A DNA stretch of 6,511 nucleotides, from NCBI GenBank assembly GCA_023262125.1, contig JALRDT010000058.1, forward strand, positions 1-6,511, given 5' to 3'. Origin of the DNA: Candidatus Nanopelagicaceae bacterium. Lineage in GTDB: Bacteria; Actinomycetota; Actinomycetes; Nanopelagicales; Nanopelagicaceae. Positions 1 through 6,511 of the stretch are shown here, in pieces; the first letter of the stretch is position 1, and each line of letters opens with the position of its first letter. Below the pieces are notes generated by a model that worked only from the letters and a program-made list of their open reading frames with translations, did not search any database and was not told the origin of the DNA. The translations under genes were made by a program, and so were the position numbers.

Positions 1-238
1 CGGCGGCATCAACTGCTTCGAAAGCCGGATCTAAATTTGCACCAGCTTTAGTAACGGTATATGAAGCGCCACCTTTGAATTCAATTCCGAGGTGTAATCC
101 TTGCAATGTGAGTGCGCCGATTGATAAAACTATTAACAAACCCGAGAAGGCATACCAACGCTTCTTCTTTCCGATGACATCAATTGATGTCTCACCTGAG
201 TAAAGACGGCCACCTAGACCAGATAACTTAGACATCAT
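1..238 (-). CDS. secF: Protein translocase subunit SecF (N-terminal part, cut by the window edge)
   Basis: SecF is an inner-membrane partner of SecD. Together they use the proton gradient to help pull proteins out of the SecYEG channel on the outer face of the membrane. Only the first 79 codons are present; the gene continues past the left edge. Visible are a basic cytoplasmic stretch (GKKKRW, residues 23-28), a first membrane segment at about residues 28-46, and just after it the family signature LGIEFKGGASY at residues 50-60. The start at 238 gives MMSKL and directly abuts the secD stop codon (TAAATG); a second ATG at 235 would give MSKL. GGAGG at 244-248 serves either start, and the second has slightly more usual spacing. 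Gene order after secD and the signature make the identity secure; the exact start is not. Confidence 0.93.
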   Translation of the reverse strand, partial: MMSKLSGLGGRLYSGETSIDVIGKKKRWYAFSGLLIVLSIGALTLQGLHLGIEFKGGASYTVTKAGANLDPAFEAVDAA

Positions 239-1735
239 TTACGCCTCCAATCCAAGGCTCTTACGCGATACACCTGTGATCGCGCTGCCTGAGTTATAGA
301 ACTTAGTTCGGCCCAATACTGTCATTAGTGGTTTAGTAAAGAAGAAGACCACTAGCAAATCGATAAATGTTGCAATTCCAAGCGCAAACGCGAATCCACG
401 AACACCACCTACTGCAAAGAAGTAAAGTAGCGCAGCTGCGAGAATCGAAACAAAGTCCGCAACCAAAATTGTTCGGCGCGCACGTACCCATCCTGTTTCC
501 ACTGCTGAACGAAGAGAACGGCCTTCTCGAATTTCATCGCGAACACGTTCGAAGAAAACGATAAATGAGTCGGCAGTAATACCAATTGAAACAATAGCGC
601 CCGCTATTCCTGCAAGGGTAAGAGTAAATCCGATAGTTTCGCCGAGTAATGCGAAAGTTACGTAAGTAAATGCCATTGCCATAATCAACGAACCAGCCGA
701 AACTATTCCTAACCCTCGGTAGAAAGCGAACATATAAAGAAGTACTAGGAATAAACCGAGTCCGCCTGCAAGTAATCCCGCATGTAATTGATTCTCACCA
801 AGAGTAGGTGAAATTTGCTGAACTTCACCACGATCGAACGCAAGTGGAAGTGATCCGTACTTGAGAACGTTGGCTAAATCTGAAGCCTCTACTTGAGTGA
901 ACGAACCGGTGATCTGTGCATTTCCAGAAACAATCGCTTCGTTAATTCGTGGAGCCGAAACTACTAATCCATCAAGAACAATTGCTACCTGATTCTGCGG
1001 CGCAGGTAGCGATGTAACTCGTTGTGTTAGCGCACCAAACTTTTTTGTACCTTCATTATCAAAGGTAAGCGCTACAGTCCAAACATTTCCAGCTTGAGTA
1101 TCTAATCCAGCTGATGCTTTTGAAACTTCACGGCCTACAACCTCTGCAGGTCCTAAGATGTACTTATTTGCTGAATTTCTAGCGCAAGTAACAATGGTCT
1201 GCTCTGGAGTATCGCCGCCTAAATTCTGCCTTGCGGCATTAGTAGTGCAATCAATTGCTGCGTAGGCGGCATTTATTTCAGGGCTGACGCCAGCAACTGG
1301 AGTCGCATCTCCCGTGCCTGCTGCGGCGCCAGAAGTTGATTCAGCCAAAACTTGGCGGAAGCGAAGTTCGGCAGTATTTCCGACTAACTCAACAATTCTT
1401 CGTCCAGTACTTCCTGGAACCGAGATGACAATCTGTCTATTTGTGCCGCTACCCTGAGCAGTTACTTCAGATTCGGCAACACCCAATGAATTCACACGGC
1501 TACGAATAATTGAGACTGCTTGATCAATTGCTTCACTGGTAACTTTTCCGGTGTCGCCATCTGAAATTCTTGGCTGCAAAGTTACGCTTGTACCACCGCG
1601 CAAATCCAAACCTAGATTAATTGTTGTGGCTTTTGTGAGCACTGCAGTTGCTGCGCCGACGATCAAGACCAACATCAAGATGATGAGAGTTCTGACTGGA
1701 CGCTGGCCTTTCGCTCCCTGTGTATTCGTAGACAT
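239..1735 (-). CDS. secD: Protein translocase subunit SecD
   Basis: SecD works with SecF as a proton-driven membrane motor for late steps of Sec export. The 498 residues begin with a basic N-terminus and a membrane segment (about 15-34), followed by the conserved LGLDLRGGTSV motif (41-51). The large extracytoplasmic P1 region runs from about 60 to 305 and includes ILGPAEVVG (193-201) and the VLDGLVVSAP motif (253-262). The C-terminal half holds about five membrane segments (from about 315 to 472) with the RND-type stretch AGIAGAIVSIGITADSF (375-391); its Asp389 matches the residue implicated in proton flow. The protein is shorter than E. coli SecD (about 615 aa), as is usual in actinobacteria. 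P1 contains an Ala/Gly/Thr-rich linker (about 132-150) and two cysteines (163 and 184). ATG at 1735 is the natural start, with no clear Shine-Dalgarno site. The stop codon abuts secF. Confidence 0.97.
   Translation of the reverse strand: MSTNTQGAKGQRPVRTLIILMLVLIVGAATAVLTKATTINLGLDLRGGTSVTLQPRISDGDTGKVTSEAIDQAVSIIRSRVNSLGVAESEVTAQGSGTNRQIVISVPGSTGRRIVELVGNTAELRFRQVLAESTSGAAAGTGDATPVAGVSPEINAAYAAIDCTTNAARQNLGGDTPEQTIVTCARNSANKYILGPAEVVGREVSKASAGLDTQAGNVWTVALTFDNEGTKKFGALTQRVTSLPAPQNQVAIVLDGLVVSAPRINEAIVSGNAQITGSFTQVEASDLANVLKYGSLPLAFDRGEVQQISPTLGENQLHAGLLAGGLGLFLVLLYMFAFYRGLGIVSAGSLIMAMAFTYVTFALLGETIGFTLTLAGIAGAIVSIGITADSFIVFFERVRDEIREGRSLRSAVETGWVRARRTILVADFVSILAAALLYFFAVGGVRGFAFALGIATFIDLLVVFFFTKPLMTVLGRTKFYNSGSAITGVSRKSLGLEA
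244..248 (-). promoter_or_regulatory. Shine-Dalgarno site for secF
   Basis: A full GGAGG lies inside the last codons of secD, 5 nt before the ATG at 238 and 8 nt before the ATG at 235. It is the clearest ribosome binding site in the window; most other starts here have weak or no visible one. Its position within secD suggests that secF is translated from the same message as secD. Confidence 0.6.
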
Positions 1736-1797
1736 AGGGCGAGAGTTTATGCGTTAAGACCTAACTTTGCCTAAACATCGCATGAATTAGAGATGAT

Positions 1798-2814
1798 CTA
1801 ATCGAAGAGGCTCCACCCCTGTGGTGCGATGTGGCCCAAATGACTAAATCCTGCAGGGGTTGCCACTCTGCCGCGAGCAGTTCTTGCCATTAATCCTTGT
1901 CGAACTAGAAATGGCTCTGCTACTGATTCAACGGTTTCTACCTCTTCGCCAACTGCAATCGCTAATGTTGAAAGACCAACTGGACCACCATTAAAACGCT
2001 CCACTAATGCTTGAAGCACTGCTTTATCTAATCTATCCAAACCAATTAAATCTACCTCGTACATTTCAAGCGCTGCTTTAGCTGTCTCTAAATCAATCCC
2101 CTTGGTATTTTTTACTAACGCAAAATCCCTAACTCTACGAAGTAATCTATTTGCAATACGAGGCGTACCGCGAGAACGTCCAGCTATTTCAGTAATAGCT
2201 TTTCCGTCAATCGTCACATCAAGTAAATTTGCCGATCTTTCAATAATTCTAGATAGCTCATCAGGTTCGTAAAATTCCATATGTGCGGTAAAACCAAAGC
2301 GATCTCGAAGCGGTGGTGGCAATAATCCAGCTCGGGTAGTCGCACCCACTAACGTAAATCTTGGAAGTTCAAGTGGGATTGCAGTAGCACCAGGACCTTT
2401 TCCAACTACGACATCTACTCGAAAATCTTCCATCGCTAGATAAAGTAACTCTTCCGCAGGTCTTGTAAGTCTGTGGATTTCATCTAAGAAGAGAATTTCA
2501 CCCTCAGAAAGCGATGAGAGGATTGCCGCCAAATCACCTGCATGTGTAATGGCCGGACCGCTTGAAATTCTAATTGGTGAACCCAATTCTTCCGCCAGAA
2601 TAAATGCCAATGTAGTTTTTCCCAACCCTGGTGGGCCTGAAAGCAACATGTGATCTGCTGCTACTCCACGACTTTTAGCAGATTGCAAGAGTACGTTAAT
2701 TTGATCTCTTACCCTTTGCTGACCAACAAAATCTGTTAAGGATTTAGGACGTAAGGCAAATTCAGTTGCGCTCTCTTCATTTCCTGTATTAGGTGAAACT
2801 ATTCGTTCGCTCAT
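1798..2814 (-). CDS. ruvB: Holliday junction branch migration ATPase RuvB
   Basis: RuvB is the AAA+ motor that, loaded by RuvA, pumps DNA through Holliday junctions during recombinational repair. All expected parts are visible in 338 residues, the normal length. These are the entry motif [12 protein letters not shown] (21-32), Walker [10 protein letters not shown] (60-68, Lys66), Walker B ILFLDE (107-112), sensor 1 VGATT (156-160), LRDRFG with the arginine finger (169-174), and sensor 2 [12 protein letters not shown] (216-227). The C-terminal winged-helix domain starts at about 258 and ends in [11 protein letters not shown]. The ATG overlaps the ruvA stop codon as ATGA, so translation is probably coupled. 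Three consecutive prolines (166-168) sit just before the arginine finger. No defect is seen. Confidence 0.98.
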   Translation of the reverse strand: MSERIVSPNTGNEESATEFALRPKSLTDFVGQQRVRDQINVLLQSAKSRGVAADHMLLSGPPGLGKTTLAFILAEELGSPIRISSGPAITHAGDLAAILSSLSEGEILFLDEIHRLTRPAEELLYLAMEDFRVDVVVGKGPGATAIPLELPRFTLVGATTRAGLLPPPLRDRFGFTAHMEFYEPDELSRIIERSANLLDVTIDGKAITEIAGRSRGTPRIANRLLRRVRDFALVKNTKGIDLETAKAALEMYEVDLIGLDRLDKAVLQALVERFNGGPVGLSTLAIAVGEEVETVESVAEPFLVRQGLMARTARGRVATPAGFSHLGHIAPQGWSLFD

Positions 2815-3431
2815 TTACCTAAGCCTTTTTGGGTATTTGCATGCGCAAGTGCCAACTTGAGTAGCTCTGAGGGCGAATTTAAACTTAAATCATGCAGCGA
2901 TTTTGAATCTCGATTCGCGGCAATTTCATTTATAGCCTGCTCAGCTTGCTTTCGCGTAAATCCAAGTCCTGTTAACGCATCTACTAACTGATCTCTCCAT
3001 GAGAAACCACTAGCCCGAGTTGCTGGATGAGAAAAATCTAATTTGCCACTTAACTCTAAAATTAATCTTTGAGCGCTCTTTTTGCCTATGCCTTGCACGG
3101 CTGCTATTGCTGCTTCATCCTTGGCATTAACAGCACTTGCTAAATCATCAATGCTCATTGCAGCGGTGATTGCTAAAGCTACTTTTGGACCTATGCCAGA
3201 AACTGTTTGAACCAATTCGAAAAGTTCTCTTTCATTATTCTCTGTAAACGCATAGAGAGTCATGGAATCTTCTCGAACTACCATTGAGGTAAACACTAAA
3301 TAGTCACGGCCAATGCCCAATTTGCCAGATGTTTGCGCAGTTATATGAACTAGATAGCCAACGCCATTTACATCGATAACTGCTTGATCCAATTTCAATG
3401 CTCGAATAGTTCCGAACAAGGTGGCAATCAT
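2811..3431 (-). CDS. ruvA: Holliday junction-binding protein RuvA
   Basis: RuvA binds four-way DNA junctions as a tetramer or octamer and recruits RuvB rings to two opposite arms. The 206 residues match the family length. Domain I is an OB fold (about 1-63) starting MIATLFGTI, with the acidic pin residues Glu55 and Asp56 in VREDSM, which in E. coli RuvA help shape the junction centre. Domain II has two helix-hairpin-helix DNA-binding motifs, VSGIGPKVA (77-85) and VQGIGKKSA (112-120). Domain III, which contacts RuvB, begins at about 145 ([14 protein letters not shown]) after a short flexible linker. Its start overlaps the ruvC stop and its stop overlaps the ruvB start, both as ATGA, so the three ruv genes form one translationally coupled unit. 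Confidence 0.98.
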   Translation of the reverse strand: MIATLFGTIRALKLDQAVIDVNGVGYLVHITAQTSGKLGIGRDYLVFTSMVVREDSMTLYAFTENNERELFELVQTVSGIGPKVALAITAAMSIDDLASAVNAKDEAAIAAVQGIGKKSAQRLILELSGKLDFSHPATRASGFSWRDQLVDALTGLGFTRKQAEQAINEIAANRDSKSLHDLSLNSPSELLKLALAHANTQKGLGK

Positions 3432-3961
3432 CCGGCACCTCTCAGTGTCAGAAGGCGCTTCTTTTCTTTGGCGACAGCTCCCGCAATGCGATCATTGCCA
3501 GCTCCGCGCCACACATGGCAAATTGCCAGCGCTAATGCATCCGTTGCATCTACTGGCTTTGGAATTGTTTCTAATTTCAAAATTCTTTGAACCATCTGTG
3601 CTACTTGATCCTTTTTAGCACGACCACTTCCAGTAACTGCAGCTTTTACTTCAGATGGTGTATGCATCGCTACCTTTTTGCCCTCTTGAGCCGCTGCCAA
3701 AAGTGCGACTCCGGCAACTTGAGCAGTTCCCATTACGGTTCTTAAATTTGCTTGTGAAAATACTCGTTCAATTGCAATCACATCAGGATCGTGCATTGCA
3801 ATCCACTGCCTGATTTGCGCATCAATTTCTAGCAATCGCTGTTCGATAGGTAAATCTGGCGAACTCTTTAGCACACCAACTGCAATTAGTGACATTTTTG
3901 TTGAATCAATGACGCCAATGCCGCAGCGGGTCAAACCCGGATCGATTGCAAGCACGCGCAT
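3428..3961 (-). CDS. ruvC: Crossover junction endodeoxyribonuclease RuvC
   Basis: RuvC is the dimeric, metal-dependent resolvase that nicks Holliday junctions symmetrically after RuvAB branch migration. The 177-residue product has the RNase H-like fold signature MRVLAIDPGLTRCGIGV at its start. The four acidic catalytic residues are all present: Asp7, Glu65 (in IAIERVF), Asp138 and Asp141 (in VDATDALALA). The TVMGTAQVAGV segment (75-85) and the basic GRAKKDQV segment (113-120) are also typical. The ATG at 3961 is fixed by the conserved N-terminus, though no good Shine-Dalgarno site precedes it. It lies 33 bp downstream of the yebC-family gene and overlaps ruvA by ATGA. The protein appears intact and active. 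Confidence 0.98.
   Translation of the reverse strand: MRVLAIDPGLTRCGIGVIDSTKMSLIAVGVLKSSPDLPIEQRLLEIDAQIRQWIAMHDPDVIAIERVFSQANLRTVMGTAQVAGVALLAAAQEGKKVAMHTPSEVKAAVTGSGRAKKDQVAQMVQRILKLETIPKPVDATDALALAICHVWRGAGNDRIAGAVAKEKKRLLTLRGAG
3436..3443 (-). promoter_or_regulatory. Probable Shine-Dalgarno site for ruvA
   Basis: GAGAGGTG lies in the last codons of ruvC, with its GAGG core about 6-7 nt before the ruvA ATG. Together with the ATGA overlap it supports the chosen start and suggests that ruvA can also recruit ribosomes of its own. Confidence 0.4.
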
Positions 3962-3994
3962 GTCAAAAGCCTAAATTAACGGGCTTCGGAATGG

Positions 3995-4756
3995 TTAGAG
4001 GCTCGCTGCCTTTTCCATGACTTCATCTGAAACATCGAAATTTCCGTAGACATTTTGCACCTCATCGGAATCTTCAATCGCATCTATTAGATCAAATAGC
4101 TTCTTTGCAGTTTCAGGGTCTGTAACTGGAATCGACATGCTTGGCAAGAATGATGAATCTGCAGAATCGTAATCAATATTTGCACTCTGTAAGGCACTGC
4201 GGACTGCTACAAGATCTGAAGCTTCTGAGATGATTTCGAAAGTATCTCCTAAATCTTTAATCTCTTCAGCACCAGCTTCCAATGTGGCTTCCATGAGCGA
4301 ATCTTCTGTAGCACCTGAACTTTTTGGTACAACAACTACACCTTTACGATTAAATAGATAAGATACTGAACCAGGATCAGCCATATTGCCGCCGTTTCGA
4401 GTTACAGCTACTCTCACTTCAGATGCGGCGCGATTGCGATTATCTGTCAAACATTCGATCATTATTGCAACTCCGGCTGGTCCGTAACCTTCGTACATAA
4501 TTGTTTCGTAAGTCGCCGCACCATCTTCTAAACCGGCACCGCGTTTTACGGCTCTATCGATGTTGTCATTCGGTACTGAAGTTTTCTTCGCCTTTTGAAT
4601 AGCATCATAAAGTGCTGGATTTCCAGAAACATCAGCCCCGCCATTACGAGCCGCAACTTCAATAGCCTTTGTTAATTTCGCAAAGTTTTTAGCACGTCTG
4701 GCATCAATGATTGCCTTCTTATGCTTGGTGGTTGCCCATTTGGAATGGCCTGACAT
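3995..4756 (-). CDS. yebC: YebC/PmpR (TACO1) family protein
   Basis: This family was long annotated as a DNA-binding transcriptional regulator. More recent work on bacterial YebC-type proteins and mitochondrial TACO1 points to translation, in particular relief of ribosome stalling at proline-rich stretches. Which role holds here cannot be read from the sequence. The 253-residue length is normal. The diagnostic N-terminus [14 protein letters not shown] (2-15) is followed by the helical domain (RRAKNFAKL, 20-28), the [10 protein letters not shown] motif (88-97), [10 protein letters not shown] (106-115), the [14 protein letters not shown] segment (122-135), and a C-terminus ending in [12 protein letters not shown]. 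It lies between pdxT (73-bp gap) and ruvC (33-bp gap), the usual actinobacterial position. An AAGG about 16 nt upstream of the ATG is too far to be a convincing ribosome binding site. The family call is secure; the function is less so. Confidence 0.95.
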   Translation of the reverse strand: MSGHSKWATTKHKKAIIDARRAKNFAKLTKAIEVAARNGGADVSGNPALYDAIQKAKKTSVPNDNIDRAVKRGAGLEDGAATYETIMYEGYGPAGVAIMIECLTDNRNRAASEVRVAVTRNGGNMADPGSVSYLFNRKGVVVVPKSSGATEDSLMEATLEAGAEEIKDLGDTFEIISEASDLVAVRSALQSANIDYDSADSSFLPSMSIPVTDPETAKKLFDLIDAIEDSDEVQNVYGNFDVSDEVMEKAASL

Positions 4757-4829
4757 TTAATAACACCCAACCTTAATTCAATTACTCTGACGATAATCTG
4801 CAATTCTTTTGAAATTCTATACGCGAATA

Positions 4830-5405
4830 TTAGCGAGCCTTACATATCTCTTCAACGAAGTAACGGTGCACCGCGTGATTTTCGGTTAGCTCTGGATGGA
4901 ATGAAGTAGCAAGAATATTTCCTTGGCGAACTGCAACAGGATGGCCATGAGAAGTTGCTAATACTTCTACACCAGACCCCACCTGTTCGACCCACGGAGC
5001 TCTTATGAATACACCATTTAATTTGCCTATCCCTGCAAATTCGATTTCGCCTTCGAATGAATCAACTTGACGCCCAAAAGCATTTCGTCTGGAAGTTATA
5101 TCTAATCCTCCAAAAGTTTCTTGACCCTCAATCCCATCCAATATTCGATCTGAAAGCAGAATCAAGCCGGCACATGAGCCATAGACAGGAAATCCATCTT
5201 TAATTTTCTCTTTAATTAAATCAAATACGTTAAAAATGCGCGCTAATTTGGCAATGGTGGTTGATTCGCCGCCAGGCAAAACCAATGCATTTACTGAATT
5301 TATTTCGGCAGCAGTTTTTACAGCAATAGCTTCAACGCCTACTGCGCTTAAGGCTGCAATGTGTTCGCGAAAATCACCTTGTAGCGCAAGTACGCCAACG
5401 CGCAT
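4830..5405 (-). CDS. pdxT: Pyridoxal 5'-phosphate synthase glutaminase subunit PdxT
   Basis: PdxT hydrolyses glutamine and channels the ammonia to PdxS, which makes pyridoxal 5'-phosphate from ribose 5-phosphate and glyceraldehyde 3-phosphate (the DXP-independent route). The protein is 191 residues, the normal length. It shows the N-terminal VGVLALQGDFREH (3-15), the oxyanion and glutamine-binding loop LPGGESTTIAKL (43-54), the nucleophile elbow YGSCAGLILL with Cys78 (75-84), and IRAPWVE (134-140). The remaining triad residues are His170 and Glu172 in SFHPELT. The catalytic triad is therefore complete. The ATG directly follows the pdxS stop codon (TAAATG), which fits 1:1 production of the two subunits. 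No strong Shine-Dalgarno site is visible, so translation may depend on readthrough or re-initiation from pdxS. Confidence 0.97.
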   Translation of the reverse strand: MRVGVLALQGDFREHIAALSAVGVEAIAVKTAAEINSVNALVLPGGESTTIAKLARIFNVFDLIKEKIKDGFPVYGSCAGLILLSDRILDGIEGQETFGGLDITSRRNAFGRQVDSFEGEIEFAGIGKLNGVFIRAPWVEQVGSGVEVLATSHGHPVAVRQGNILATSFHPELTENHAVHRYFVEEICKAR

Positions 5406-5957
5406 TTACCAGCCGCGTTCTGCCAATCGATGTGGCACTGGAATATCAGCAACGTTGATACCAACCATTGCATCTCCTAACCCACGCGAAACATCGGCCA
5501 CTACTTTTGCATCTGTGTAGAAAGTTGTTGCTTTAACACAAGCAGATGCACGTTGAGCAGGATTTCCTGATTTGAAAATGCCTGAACCAATGAATACTCC
5601 ATCTGCACCCAACTGCATCATCAGAGATGCATCAGCCGGAGTTGCAATTCCGCCAGCTGTGAAAAGTACAACTGGAAGTTTGCCGGTCGCTGCAACTTCT
5701 TTAACTAATTCATAAGGTGCCGCTAGCTCTTTTGCGGCGACATATAGTTCATCTTCGCGCATTGAAGTTAAGCGACGAATTTCGGATCCAATTGTGCGCA
5801 TGTGTGTTACCGCGTTTGAAACATCGCCGGTACCAGCTTCGCCTTTGGAACGAATCATCGCTGCGCCTTCATTGATACGACGAAGTGCTTCTCCGAGATT
5901 TGTCGCACCACATACAAATGGAACTTTGAAATCCCATTTATCAATATGTAAATCCGT
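5406..5957 (-). CDS. pdxS: Pyridoxal 5'-phosphate synthase lyase subunit PdxS, C-terminal part only (N-terminus lost at a sequence junction)
   Basis: PdxS is the synthase subunit of the PdxS12-PdxT12 complex. Recognisable homology starts at about DLHIDKW and runs through [57 protein letters not shown] and FIGSGIFKS to the characteristic end LAERGW. The second catalytic lysine (equivalent to B. subtilis Lys149) is present in IRSKGEAG, codon 5844-5846. The first ~110 residues of a ~294-residue protein are missing, including the Lys81 that forms the first Schiff base. The reading frame continues beyond 5957 to a TTG at 6002, but those residues ([14 protein letters not shown]) do not resemble PdxS and come from the foreign segment. 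As it stands this fragment could not work; the source organism most likely has an intact gene that was cut here by assembly. Confidence 0.93.
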   Translation of the reverse strand, partial: TDLHIDKWDFKVPFVCGATNLGEALRRINEGAAMIRSKGEAGTGDVSNAVTHMRTIGSEIRRLTSMREDELYVAAKELAAPYELVKEVAATGKLPVVLFTAGGIATPADASLMMQLGADGVFIGSGIFKSGNPAQRASACVKATTFYTDAKVVADVSRGLGDAMVGINVADIPVPHRLAERGW

Positions 5958-5965
5958 AATGTTGA
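5950..5965. other. Abrupt junction between actinobacterial and foreign AT-rich DNA
   Basis: PdxS homology on the minus strand stops at about 5952-5957, while an unrelated plus-strand reading frame becomes convincing from about 5959. GC drops to about 33% on the right. No transposase, inverted repeat, target duplication, tRNA or integrase lies at the boundary. The exact breakpoint cannot be placed to the base, because the residues just before HIDKW vary within the PdxS family. An assembly chimera is favoured; a genuine insertion or recombination event is the alternative. Confidence 0.75.
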
Positions 5966-6511
5966 GAAAAATTAAAATATCTCCTGAAGTTATCAAAGAC
6001 AAGATCTTTGATGTGACTTATGATGGTGAACAGATTGGTTATTATTCGGCGATGACCGAAGTGCTTTCTGGTGGTACAAATGGGTCTTCTTATTACACGG
6101 GTATGACAATTCCTGTGTATCTGACTAAAAATGTCAAAGACCTTGGTTTTTACTCAGAGTTTGATGGATTTATCCTGCAAAAAGATGTATTAAACAACTT
6201 TGTGATGTATTTTTCAGTCAATCCGTATGAGTTATTAATAAAAAATACTTCAGATATAGAATTCAAAAACTTTTTGAAAGAAAGTCCTTATGTGGTGGAT
6301 TGGGGTGACGGTAGCCCAACAGAAACTTTTGTAATTAACTCCACCACAAATCTTTTTGAAATTTTACAACATACCTATGCAAATACAAATAACAAATATG
6401 TTGTAAAAATAACACAACAAAATCAATGGGGTACTTCTATTGTTGAAAAAACAATACAAATCCCATACTACCCCGCTCCCGTATCAAATCCAAATGGTAC
6501 AATATATTTTG
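5959..6511 (+). CDS. Fragment of a probable phage structural or surface protein with a PKD/Ig-like domain (3' end open)
   Basis: The frame is open from an ATG at 5959 to the right edge, giving at least 184 residues without a stop. It begins [17 protein letters not shown]. The frame also stays open for some distance upstream, and no ribosome binding site precedes the ATG, so the true start may lie elsewhere or be lost at the junction. Residues about 95-165 fit a PKD-type Ig-like fold: [13 protein letters not shown] with WGDG at 115-118, HTY at 138-140, then [14 protein letters not shown]. The part before this ([36 protein letters not shown]) is not a family I can name. There is no signal peptide or membrane segment. 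Such domains occur in phage tail, baseplate and fibre proteins and in secreted or surface proteins of Bacteroidota and others. The AT-rich composition and lack of a leader favour a virion protein, but this is inference. Confidence 0.65.
   Translation, partial: MLRKIKISPEVIKDKIFDVTYDGEQIGYYSAMTEVLSGGTNGSSYYTGMTIPVYLTKNVKDLGFYSEFDGFILQKDVLNNFVMYFSVNPYELLIKNTSDIEFKNFLKESPYVVDWGDGSPTETFVINSTTNLFEILQHTYANTNNKYVVKITQQNQWGTSIVEKTIQIPYYPAPVSNPNGTIYF

Noticed and set aside
367..594. Short frames on both strands within the 3' half of secD
   Set aside because: They overlap the conserved membrane region of SecD in other frames and resemble nothing known.
3384..3618. Two plus-strand frames of 65-68 codons across the ruvC/ruvA boundary
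   Set aside because: Both run antisense to conserved catalytic genes and show no motif or start signal.
3967..3986. Small inverted repeat (AAGCC/GGCTT, 10-nt loop) between the yebC-family gene and ruvC, considered as a terminator
   Set aside because: A 5-bp stem with a large loop and only a short T run is too weak, and termination here would separate genes that are normally co-transcribed.
4757..4829. Promoter for the yebC-family gene in the 73-bp gap after pdxT (TTGCAG with a TTGAAT-like hexamer 16 nt on)
   Set aside because: The position is sensible but the -10 match is poor and several AT-rich hexamers would fit as well, so no specific site can be supported.
5236..5520. Plus-strand 94-codon frame across pdxT and pdxS
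   Set aside because: It is antisense to two strongly conserved genes, has no recognisable domain and no ribosome binding site, and its Ser/Thr/Pro-rich composition is typical of a shadow frame.
5958..6002. Extension of pdxS to a TTG start at 6002, giving the N-terminus [14 protein letters not shown]
   Set aside because: These residues do not match any part of PdxS. The sequence lies beyond the junction and reads better as plus-strand coding DNA, so the start is accidental.
5950..6511. Prophage or insertion sequence integrated in pdxS
   Set aside because: No integrase, transposase, terminal repeat or attachment-site duplication is visible, and only one boundary is in the window. It remains possible but is weaker than an assembly chimera.
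1..6511. CRISPR arrays, tRNA or rRNA genes, riboswitches and defence genes
   Set aside because: No regularly spaced repeats, cloverleaf-like segments or conserved RNA motifs were seen by reading, and nearly all of the window is accounted for by protein-coding genes.

Overview
About 5.95 kb of this window is a conserved block of actinobacterial housekeeping genes, all on the minus strand. Read in the direction of transcription, from high to low coordinates, they are: the 3' part of pdxS, then pdxT, a yebC-family gene, ruvC, ruvA, ruvB, secD, and the 5' end of secF, which runs off the left edge. The order yebC-ruvC-ruvA-ruvB-secD-secF, preceded by the vitamin B6 pair pdxS-pdxT, is typical of Actinobacteria. 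PdxS carries actinobacterial-type sequence ([28 protein letters not shown]). Spot counts put GC at only about 40-48%, and the spacing is very tight. Both would fit a streamlined low-GC actinobacterium such as the freshwater acI/Nanopelagicales group, but that assignment is inference.

Region by region: 1-238 holds the first 79 codons of secF. 239-1735 is secD. 1736-1797 is a 62-bp gap where many actinobacteria would have yajC. 1798-3961 is ruvB, ruvA and ruvC, coupled by two ATGA overlaps. 3962-3994 is a short gap. 3995-4756 is the yebC-family gene. 4757-4829 is a 73-bp gap. 4830-5405 is pdxT, and from 5406 to about 5957 is the C-terminal part of pdxS. No gap exceeds 300 bp.

At about 5950-5965 the sequence changes abruptly. 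PdxS homology stops in mid-protein, without its first ~110 residues and its first catalytic lysine. From there to the right edge (about 33% GC by hand count) a plus-strand reading frame stays open to the end. It encodes at least 184 residues including a PKD/Ig-like domain (WGDG...HTY...YVVKI), the kind of protein found in phage virions or on bacterial surfaces. The simplest reading is an assembly chimera joining an actinobacterial contig to a phage-like one. A real insertion into pdxS is possible but has less support.

Functionally, the block combines pyridoxal 5'-phosphate synthesis (PdxS/PdxT), a YebC-family factor now linked to rescue of ribosomes on difficult sequences, Holliday-junction processing (RuvABC), and the SecDF arm of protein export. 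I see no undescribed defence, mobile or regulatory system here. The points most worth following up are the junction with its foreign fragment, and a triple-proline motif in RuvB next to a yebC-family gene.
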